Below are positions 43,022 through 48,727 of a stretch of 48,727 nt of DNA, piece after piece. Within the stretch, counting starts at the first letter, position 1, and each line of letters begins with the position of its first letter. The notes below the pieces were generated by a model that was not told the DNA's origin, did no database searches, and saw only the letters and a program-made list of their open reading frames with translations. The stretch is from an uncultured Bacteroidales bacterium (GTDB lineage Bacteria; Bacteroidota; Bacteroidia; Bacteroidales; Paludibacteraceae): positions 1 through 48,727 of the forward strand of contig CAMEKM010000008.1 of NCBI GenBank assembly GCA_945921355.1. Direction: 5' to 3'. Made by a program: the position numbers and the translations under genes.

Positions 43022-44212
43022 ATGAATTTCCGCAAACGCATCATATTCGAGCTGGAGCGACTACGCCGCAAAAACCTTCAGCAGTTGCACCCGCTACAGC
43101 AGCTCTTTTGGGAATCAACTCTCCGTTGTAATGTCCACTGCCTCCATTGCGGTAGCGACTGCTCCAGCTCCGAGGTCACACCCGACATGCCTGCCGAGGA
43201 CTTCCTCCGTGTCATTGACCAGTCTGTCACACCTCATGTAGATCCACATAAAGTGCTGATTATTATCTCGGGTGGCGAACCACTCATGCGAACCGACCTT
43301 GCTCAGGTAGGAGCAGCGCTCAAGCAACGTGGTTATCCTTGGGGCATGGTCACCAATGGTTTGGCTCTGACTGAGAAACGCTTCAAGGAGCTGATGCAGA
43401 ATGGTTTGCGCTCGATGGCAATCAGCTTTGATGGCATGAAAGATAACCACAACTGGCTTCGCCAACACCCTCTCGCTTTTGATGGTGCCACTCGCGCTAT
43501 CAAACTCGCAGCGCAATATAGCCAGTCTATCTTAAATCCTTCCCTAAAGGGAAGGACTTCAGAGCAAGAAAAAGACTCCCTTCCCTTTGCGGGGTCCCCG
43601 ATGACGCCAGCGTCATGGGGTGCTTTCAGGGAGGGGCTGGGGGTAGGCTCTCTCATTTGGGATGTGGTAACATGCGTGAACCAACGCTCCTTCCCACAAA
43701 TCGATGAGATGCAGCAATACTTGTGGTCTATCGGTGTGCGCAACTGGCGATTGATAACGATTGACCCAATGGGGCGTGCGGCAGAGAACCCCGAATTATT
43801 ATTGACTCCTGAGCAGCATCGCCAGTTATTAGACTATATCCGCGAGAAACGCAAACAAGGATTGCATATCTCATACTCCTGCGAAGGATTTATGCCTGAT
43901 TATGAGGCAGAAATCCGCGACCACCTCTTCCACTGCGCCGCAGGCGTGAGTGTTGCTTCCATATTGATTGATGGTAGCATTTCAGCATGCACCAGTGTTC
44001 GTGGTAAGTACTATCAAGGCAATATTTACAAGGATGACTTCTGGGATGTTTGGGAAAACCGCTTCGAGCCATACCGCAACCGTGAATGGATGCGCCAACA
44101 AGAACCTTGCAACACCTGCAAACTCTTTCGCTATTGCGAGGGTGGGGGAATGCACCTCCGCCGTGAAGATGGTTCACTCATGCTCTGCCATCACAATAAA
44201 CTGAAGGTATAG
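43022..44212 (+). CDS. Radical SAM/SPASM enzyme of an rSAM/lipoprotein system
   Basis: A 396-residue enzyme. Residues 36-43 hold the [4Fe-4S] motif Cys36-x3-Cys40-x2-Cys43 (CNVHCLHC), then SGGEPLMR and the radical SAM barrel. The C-terminal SPASM-type cysteines (HCAAG, SACTSVRG, PCNTCKLFRYC, LCHH) should bind auxiliary clusters, as in peptide-modifying maturases. Matches the TIGR04133-type enzymes that accompany small lipoproteins (41913, 42361), the presumed substrates; the chemistry is unknown. ATG 43022 chosen; open from 42992. Odd: residues about 170-210 come from an in-frame palindromic insertion between AAQYSQS and LIWDVVTCVN. It may be tolerated as a surface loop or may harm activity. 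Confidence 0.87.
   Translation: MNFRKRIIFELERLRRKNLQQLHPLQQLFWESTLRCNVHCLHCGSDCSSSEVTPDMPAEDFLRVIDQSVTPHVDPHKVLIIISGGEPLMRTDLAQVGAALKQRGYPWGMVTNGLALTEKRFKELMQNGLRSMAISFDGMKDNHNWLRQHPLAFDGATRAIKLAAQYSQSILNPSLKGRTSEQEKDSLPFAGSPMTPASWGAFREGLGVGSLIWDVVTCVNQRSFPQIDEMQQYLWSIGVRNWRLITIDPMGRAAENPELLLTPEQHRQLLDYIREKRKQGLHISYSCEGFMPDYEAEIRDHLFHCAAGVSVASILIDGSISACTSVRGKYYQGNIYKDDFWDVWENRFEPYRNREWMRQQEPCNTCKLFRYCEGGGMHLRREDGSLMLCHHNKLKV
43528..43650 (+). repeat. Palindromic repetitive element inserted in frame in the rSAM gene
   Basis: About 123 bases: hairpin CCTTCCC-TAAA-GGGAAGG (43538-43555), then TCCCTTCCCTTT ... TTCAGGGAGGGG arms enclosing a nested GGGGTCCCC (43591-43599) and ATGACGC-CA-GCGTCAT (43601-43616). 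Translated as PSLKGRTSEQ ... FREGLGVGS, a peptide I associate with a common intergenic repeat of Bacteroidota. Exact ends are uncertain by a few bases. Confidence 0.75.
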
Positions 44213-44213
44213 T

Positions 44214-45674
44214 TTATTTCTTGACAGGGTCGCAGGTGAGTTCGATACCGAGTTTACGGAAGATATTGCGGTCCACTTCGGAGAGCATTACCGTGGAGTG
44301 GACTTGACAACCAGCCAATTGGGGTAATGCCTCTAAGGTCTTTCGGCAGTTCTCATCGTGGAGTGACAATACGGACAATGCCACCAACACCTCATCCGTA
44401 TGCAAACGTGGGTTACGACCTCGTAAGTAACTGATCTTAGTATGCTGGATAGGTTCAATCATCTCTTGCGGGATGAGTTTGATAGCATGGTCAATGCCTG
44501 CAAGATATTTTGTAGCATTGAGTAGTAAGGCAGCACTTGAACCTAATAAATCCGATGCTTCTGCTGTGATGATATGTCCATCATGCAACTCAATAGCAGC
44601 TACTGCCATCGCATTATTGCGCTCTTTGCGCTCGTTGGCTGCCACCGTTGTACGTCTGTCTGCAGTACTAATACCCACTTGTTTGAACAGACGAGCAATA
44701 CGATTGACTACCGATTCGCTGATGTCGCCATTGGCAAAATCGTTCAGCGCATGGTAGTAACGACGGATAATCTCCTGTTTGCTGGCCTCACAACATGCTG
44801 CGTCATCATCTATGCAAAAGCCCACCATGTTTACGCCCATATCGGTAGGCGATTTGTACGGGTTGTGCCCATAAATGCCTGTGAATAAGGCATCTAATAC
44901 AGGGAAAATCTCCGTATCGCGATTATAGCTAATGGCTGTTGTACCATACGCCTCAAGGTGGTATGGGTCAATCAAGTTAACATCATTTAGGTCTGCAGTA
45001 GCTGCCTCGTATGCCATGTTGATTGGGTGCTTGAGGGGCAGGTTCCACACAGGGAAAGTCTCGAACTTGGCATATCCTGCTTGATTACCTCGTACATGCT
45101 CGTTGTAGAGTTGCGAGAGGCAAACCGCCATCTTACCGCTACCAGGACCAGGAGCGGTGACTACCACCAACGGGCGAGTTGTCTCGATATAATCGTTCTT
45201 ACCAAACCCTTCTTCCGAGTCGATGAGTGCTACGTTGTGGGGGTAGCCGTCAATCGTATAATGATAATAGGTGGTGATACCCAGTCGCTCCAATCGTTGG
45301 CGGTACATCTGTGCGGATGTCTGACCGCTATAGTGAGTGATTACCACGGAGTTGACCACAAACCCACGATTCATAAACTCGTCGCGCAAACGCAATACAT
45401 CCACATCGTAAGTAATGCCTAAGTCTTGACGTACTTTGTTTTTCTCGATGTCGGATGCGGATATGACAATCACAATCTCCAATGTATCACGCAGTTGCGT
45501 GAGCATGGTGAGTTTGCTATCTGGCTGAAAACCAGGCAGTACACGACTTGCATGATAGTCATCAAAAAGTTTACCACCGAGCTCGAGGTAAAGCTTATTA
45601 CCAAACTGCGCAATGCGTTCTTTGATATGCTCCGACTGTATGCGGATGTATTTCTCGTTGTTAAAAGGAGTCAT
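44214..45674 (-). CDS. DUF1846 family protein
   Basis: A 486-residue protein of the widespread, uncharacterised DUF1846 family: YLELGGKLFDDYHASRVLPGF near the N-terminus, VVTAPGPGSGKMAVCLSQ (Walker-A-like GPGSGK), GFCIDDDAACCEAS. Cytoplasmic; function unknown. I start it at ATG 45674 (MTPFNNEKY), as the upstream in-frame codons to 45755 cross the promoter. Its stop lies one base from the rSAM stop with no terminator visible between the convergent genes, so the transcripts probably overlap. Confidence 0.9.
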   Translation of the reverse strand: MTPFNNEKYIRIQSEHIKERIAQFGNKLYLELGGKLFDDYHASRVLPGFQPDSKLTMLTQLRDTLEIVIVISASDIEKNKVRQDLGITYDVDVLRLRDEFMNRGFVVNSVVITHYSGQTSAQMYRQRLERLGITTYYHYTIDGYPHNVALIDSEEGFGKNDYIETTRPLVVVTAPGPGSGKMAVCLSQLYNEHVRGNQAGYAKFETFPVWNLPLKHPINMAYEAATADLNDVNLIDPYHLEAYGTTAISYNRDTEIFPVLDALFTGIYGHNPYKSPTDMGVNMVGFCIDDDAACCEASKQEIIRRYYHALNDFANGDISESVVNRIARLFKQVGISTADRRTTVAANERKERNNAMAVAAIELHDGHIITAEASDLLGSSAALLLNATKYLAGIDHAIKLIPQEMIEPIQHTKISYLRGRNPRLHTDEVLVALSVLSLHDENCRKTLEALPQLAGCQVHSTVMLSEVDRNIFRKLGIELTCDPVKK

Positions 45675-45701
45675 TGTTTTCTTAAATTCCCTAATCGGAT
45701 G

Positions 45702-45733
45702 CAAAGGTACAAAAAGATGATGACTTATACAAG
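45702..45733 (-). promoter_or_regulatory. Promoter of the DUF1846 gene
   Basis: Minus strand: CTTG (complement of 45730-45733), 20 bases, TACCTTTG (complement of 45702-45709), then CATCCG. Leader about 22 bases. Confidence 0.8.
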
Positions 45734-45798
45734 TTATCATCTTTATTTTATGCATAGTTTTTCTCTATGTCTCTACATATCTGCACTCTATCAGACAG

Positions 45799-46899
45799 TT
45801 ATTCAGATTGTGAATCTGCTGGCATGTCTTTGCTTTCACCCTCAGGTATGCTGCGCATAACCACAGGTTTGAAGCGTTTTTGGCGGAGTTGCCAGCGTTC
45901 GCGAGCGTATTGCTGCATGTCGGTGACAACGTCCATCTCGTCGATGATCTCTAGACCGAAGATCGTCTCAATCACATCCTCAAACGTGATGATACCTTGC
46001 AAGCAACCATACTCGTCAATCACCACGCCAATCTGCGACTTCTCCTTGAGCATCGCGTCGAAGATATCGCCGACATTCATCTCTTCGTTGAAGTACAAGA
46101 GTGGTCGTTTGATCTCGCCGAGTGTCTTCTGGAATTGGTCTTCCGTCAAATCCTCCAACGCGTCGCCACGCAGGACATAACCCGTGATGAATTCTGGCGA
46201 GTCGGCATAGACAGGGATACGTGAGAAATGGTCGTACTGGTCGCTATCGTAATACTCGCGCAGGGTCATCTTTTCCGAAGCAATGGCCGCCACCACGCGA
46301 GGGGTCATTACCTCGTATGCCTTCACCTCGTTGAGGCGCATGACATTGCGGATAATCTTGTTCTCGTCCTCCTCAATCACACCTTCTTCTTCGCCCACAT
46401 TCGCCATAGCTATCACTTCCTCACGGCTGACAGCCGCTTCATCGGGTTCGGGGAAGAGGCGAGCAATGAGCTCGATGATCTTCACCACAGGGAACATCAC
46501 CCACACCAATACACGAATCACATTGGCAGCAACGCCCATGAGTTGTTTCCAATAGGTAGTACCGATGGTTTTAGGAATAATCTCTGAGAAGACCAATATC
46601 AGCACCGTCATCACGCCACTTGCCACACCAAACCACGCTTCGCCAAAGACCAATGTGGCTTGCAGACCCACGCCTGAAGCACCCACAGTGTTGGCAATCG
46701 TGTTGAGCGAAAGGATAGCCGCCAAGGGACGCTCGGTGTCCACTTTGAACTTCTTCATGAGTTTGGCGGGCTTGTAACCCTCCTCTTCACGAAGATTGAT
46801 ATACGACAAGGTGGTGGACATCAATACTGACTCCAATAGACTACACAAAAACGATACGCCTACAGCAAGAAAAAGATATAATAATAAGTACGAAACCAT
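45799..46899 (-). CDS. CNNM/CBS-domain membrane protein (hemolysin C-like)
   Basis: A 366-residue inner membrane protein. DUF21/CNNM membrane domain about 1-170 (SLLESVLMSTTLSYINLREEEG, SLNTIANTVGASGVG) and a tandem CBS pair about 190-320 (VMTPRVVAAIA, IGVVIDEYGCLQGIITFEDV). The usual CorC_HlyC C-terminal domain is missing; the protein ends soon after CBS2. Family members transport Mg2+ or other divalent ions, or regulate such transport. Confidence 0.9.
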   Translation of the reverse strand: MVSYLLLYLFLAVGVSFLCSLLESVLMSTTLSYINLREEEGYKPAKLMKKFKVDTERPLAAILSLNTIANTVGASGVGLQATLVFGEAWFGVASGVMTVLILVFSEIIPKTIGTTYWKQLMGVAANVIRVLVWVMFPVVKIIELIARLFPEPDEAAVSREEVIAMANVGEEEGVIEEDENKIIRNVMRLNEVKAYEVMTPRVVAAIASEKMTLREYYDSDQYDHFSRIPVYADSPEFITGYVLRGDALEDLTEDQFQKTLGEIKRPLLYFNEEMNVGDIFDAMLKEKSQIGVVIDEYGCLQGIITFEDVIETIFGLEIIDEMDVVTDMQQYARERWQLRQKRFKPVVMRSIPEGESKDMPADSQSE

Positions 46900-46920
46900 G
46901 AATAAAATCTATAATCGCTA

Positions 46921-46952
46921 CAAAGGTACTGCTTTTTTTCTATACCTGCAAA
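46921..46952 (-). promoter_or_regulatory. Promoter of the CNNM/CBS gene
   Basis: Minus strand: TTTG (complement of 46949-46952), 20 bases including AAAAAAAGCAG, TACCTTTG (complement of 46921-46928). It lies four bases beyond the folD stop. Confidence 0.8.
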
Positions 46953-46956
46953 TATT

Positions 46957-47811
46957 TTAAGCTTTTTTATTCATACGATTGAGGAAGCACTCAATCGTGT
47001 TACGCATGAGCATGGTGATAGTCATAGGGCCTACGCCACCTGGGACAGGAGTGATAGCACCTGCCACTGGCAGCACTGCATCGTAGTCCACATCGCCCAC
47101 GAGTTTGCCGTCCTCGGTGCGGTTGATACCCACATCAATTACGGCTGCACCTGGTTTCACATACTCGGCAGTCACCATCTTTGCACGACCTACAGCAGCC
47201 ACCAAAATATCCGCTTCGCGGCAAACGGCAGCCAAGTCCTTGGTGCGGCTATGGGCAATAGTCACAGTAGCATTGCGGTCCAGCAGCAGTTTAGCAACGG
47301 GCTTGCCCACAATATTGCTGCGACCGATGACTACGGCTTTTTTGCCTGCAATCTCCACGCCTGCTTGGTCAAGGAGTTCGATGATACCTTTGGGAGTACA
47401 TGGGAGGATGCAATGTTGGTTGAGCCAGAGGCGTGCCACGTTCTCAGGGTGGAAACCGTCCACATCTTTCTCGGCTGAGATAGCTGCGATGACCTTGTCC
47501 TCAGCGATATGCTTTGGCAATGGCAATTGCACGAGGATACCGTCCACCAGAGGGTCGTTGTTGAGTTTGTCAATCTCTGCAAGGAGTGTTGCTTCGCTCA
47601 CATCTTCAGGCAGTTCCACCAAATGGCCGTCAAAACCACAATACTCAGTAGCTTGAATCTTGCCGCGTACATACGAGCGGCTGGCAGGGTTGTCACCTAC
47701 GATGATTACCTTGAGGCACGGGCGGCGACCATATTGCTCCGCCAATGCATCTACTTCAATCTTCATCGCATCCTTGAGGGATTGCGAGATCACTGTTCCA
47801 TCTATGATCAT
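46957..47811 (-). CDS. folD: Bifunctional methylene-THF dehydrogenase/cyclohydrolase FolD
   Basis: A 284-residue cytoplasmic enzyme that makes 10-formyl-THF from 5,10-methylene-THF with NADP. Seen: VGDNPASRSYVRGK (catalytic Tyr and Lys region), DGILVQLPLPKHI, the NADP loop VVIGRSNIVGKPVA and the C-terminal PVPGGVGPMTITMLM. Normal length. ATG 47811 is about 170 bases below its promoter, with a structured leader. Confidence 0.97.
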   Translation of the reverse strand: MIIDGTVISQSLKDAMKIEVDALAEQYGRRPCLKVIIVGDNPASRSYVRGKIQATEYCGFDGHLVELPEDVSEATLLAEIDKLNNDPLVDGILVQLPLPKHIAEDKVIAAISAEKDVDGFHPENVARLWLNQHCILPCTPKGIIELLDQAGVEIAGKKAVVIGRSNIVGKPVAKLLLDRNATVTIAHSRTKDLAAVCREADILVAAVGRAKMVTAEYVKPGAAVIDVGINRTEDGKLVGDVDYDAVLPVAGAITPVPGGVGPMTITMLMRNTIECFLNRMNKKA

Positions 47812-47840
47812 ATGTTTAGTTCGTTATACTCACGTTATTT

Positions 47841-47931
47841 GCTCGCATTGCGAGCGTTGTATGCTTCGCGTTGTTATGTTATCTGTCGCTTCGCGACGTT
47901 GTATGCTTCGCGTTACATGCGGCTATACCGC
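47841..47931 (-). promoter_or_regulatory. Structured folD leader with three hairpins and an 18-bp repeat
   Basis: Hairpins GCTCGC-ATT-GCGAGC (47841-47855), GTCGC-TTC-GCGAC (47885-47897) and GCGG-CTATA-CCGC (47919-47931), plus an exact direct repeat CGTTGTATGCTTCGCGTT at 47855-47872 and 47897-47914. It lies in the transcribed leader of folD. I do not recognise a known riboswitch. Confidence 0.7.
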
Positions 47932-47984
47932 GTTCGGGTAGATGCTTATCTGCACGATTAATCCATACTCTTTGAATTGCGATG

Positions 47985-48016
47985 CAAAGATAGTACTTAT
48001 TTCGCAATTATCCAAA
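47985..48016 (-). promoter_or_regulatory. Promoter of folD
   Basis: Minus strand: TTTG (complement of 48013-48016), 20 bases, TATCTTTG (complement of 47985-47992), then CATCGC. Confidence 0.78.
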
Positions 48017-48105
48017 TTTCTGTTTTTTTTTTCTACCTTAAGTGTCTACTTTTTCGATAGCAACTGTTTGTGCTAGTGCTATTGTGGCGGGTGTAGATAA
48101 GATGA

Positions 48106-48324
48106 ATAAGGTACGCGCGCGCGAACCATATAGGTAATCAGCGCGAACGTGCGATAACGTTCCACGATTATGTAGTGCCATTGATGGAAAATTTTCGCCA
48201 ACATGTGGATGATTTGGAGATGCGTGCGTTGTGTATAGCCTGCAACGTGATTTTAAATGTTTATGCGTGGGGGGAATTTATTCTTTTTAGAATATATTGT
48301 GATGAACAAAAAAACTATAACTGA
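48106..48324 (+). pseudogene. Possible gene relic of unknown origin
   Basis: An open frame of 72 codons with protein-like composition (HIGNQRERAITFHDYVVPLM, ENFRQHVDDLEMRALCIACN) ending in TGA at 48322. Only an internal ATG (48184) is available, and a CG-dinucleotide run (48114-48123) near its 5' end may mark a frameshift from another open frame (IATVCASAIVAGVDKMNKV). I recognise no family. It may be the remains of a gene; chance is not excluded. Confidence 0.25.
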
Positions 48325-48379
48325 TAATCAGTTGTTTATGAGGAAAATGATGTTTTTCGACATTTTTTATGCTAAAATA

Positions 48380-48411
48380 TTTGGTCAGTTCATAAAAAAG
48401 CAGTACCTTTG
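48380..48411 (+). promoter_or_regulatory. Strong promoter P1 (rRNA-type)
   Basis: TTTG at 48380-48383, 20 bases, TACCTTTG at 48404-48411. The -33 to +25 region is nearly identical to P2, 158 bases downstream. Confidence 0.85.
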
Positions 48412-48537
48412 CAGCCGTTTTCGCGCTAAACGCAAGTGAATGTTGATAAGAGGCGAAAAGTACTAAAAAAATGTAATGCTGAAAATCAGCCACTTACAAA
48501 GAAAGTGCAAAGAAAGTTGAAAAAAGTTGCTTGAAAA

Positions 48538-48569
48538 TTTGGTCAGTCCGAAAAAAAGCAGTACCTTTG
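48538..48569 (+). promoter_or_regulatory. Strong promoter P2 (rRNA-type)
   Basis: TTTG at 48538-48541, 20 bases, TACCTTTG at 48562-48569. Shared with P1: TTTGGTCAGT, AAAAAAGCAG before the -7 box, CAGCCG(A/T)TTTCGC after it, and an AACGC-AGTGA segment. Confidence 0.85.
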
Positions 48570-48727
48570 CAGCCGATTTCGCAACAAACGCGAGTGAGCG
48601 TTAAAAAACAGCAGAAATCAGTAGTGATCTTTGAAAGTTTGATTAATCAATGATGTAGTACAAGAGAGCAAACAATTGCTCAATTGGGAAACTGAAATAC
48701 GTGTAATTCAAAATTCAAAATTCTGAA
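48570..48727 (+). other. Probable rRNA operon leader, cut by the window edge
   Basis: No ORF. It contains a boxA-like antitermination site TGATCTTTGAAA (48625-48636), close to the TGCTCTTTAACA consensus, a hairpin GAGCAA-ACAA-TTGCTC (48666-48681) and a heptad array at the end. Two strong promoters and boxA suggest a 16S rRNA gene just beyond 48727; that gene itself is not in the window. Confidence 0.55.
48706..48726. repeat. Heptad array, 3 units at the edge
   Basis: Units ATTCAAA, ATTCAAA, ATTCTGA, same family as 34181-34229; it may continue outside the window. Confidence 0.75.

Noticed and set aside
47841..47931. THF riboswitch in the folD leader
   Set aside because: The position is suggestive, but the three simple hairpins do not show the conserved THF aptamer core that I could recognise.
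48257..48493. Small frames on both strands near the right edge
   Set aside because: They run across the P1 promoter and AT-rich DNA with no family resemblance.

Overview
The window reads as a chromosomal segment of an uncultured-type Bacteroidales bacterium (phylum Bacteroidota). Evidence: SusC/SusD pair, a Bacteroidales-type NagB/PIG-L fusion, roughly 1,100-residue SecA, DUF3078 proteins, the pdxJ-exbB-exbD-tonB order, TPR/HTH sensor lipoprotein, and promoters of the Bacteroidota type (TTTG, 20 bases, TAnnTTTG) instead of -35/-10 boxes. No phage, insertion sequence, CRISPR, tRNA or complete rRNA gene was seen.

Left part (159-22860): a likely amino-sugar or cell-wall salvage locus. A minus-strand NagB/PIG-L fusion is divergent from a BadF-family sugar kinase plus MurQ (MurNAc-6-P etherase). 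Then follow SusC, SusD, two lipoproteins, a GHL10-type glycoside hydrolase, an InlB-repeat/propeller protein, a terminator, an NAGPA-type phosphodiester glycosidase and a large Amidase_3 protein, closed by a second terminator. Read together: an amidase and a DigH-like hydrolase could cut peptidoglycan outside the cytoplasm, SusCD import the products, and kinase/MurQ/NagB-PIG-L feed them into metabolism. The last four secreted proteins share a short C-terminal tail.

Middle (22891-37997): housekeeping operons. secA, a four-helix-bundle protein, lgt, DUF3078, fmt, nadK and an HD protein; then pdxJ (apparently leaderless), exbB, exbD, a TonB-like protein with a G10 tract, DJ-1 protein, DUF3078, a coiled-coil protein, zapA and rny, ended by a 17-bp-stem bidirectional terminator.

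Right part (38021-48727): a minus-strand TPR/HTH signalling lipoprotein faces an accessory envelope cassette: lipoprotein, beta-barrel protein, lipoprotein, a relic of a second barrel gene, two paralogous lipoproteins and a radical SAM/SPASM enzyme, i.e. an rSAM/lipoprotein system. The rSAM gene carries an in-frame palindromic insertion. Minus-strand DUF1846, CNNM/CBS and folD genes follow, each with a recognisable promoter. The last 350 bases hold two near-identical strong promoters and a boxA-like site, which looks like the leader of an rRNA operon starting just past the edge.

Across the whole window, short gaps between genes are filled by about four tandem copies of a 7-bp unit (8, 9 or 11 bp in a few places). 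The unit sequence differs between sites but the period is kept, and the arrays often run over the stop codon of the upstream gene.
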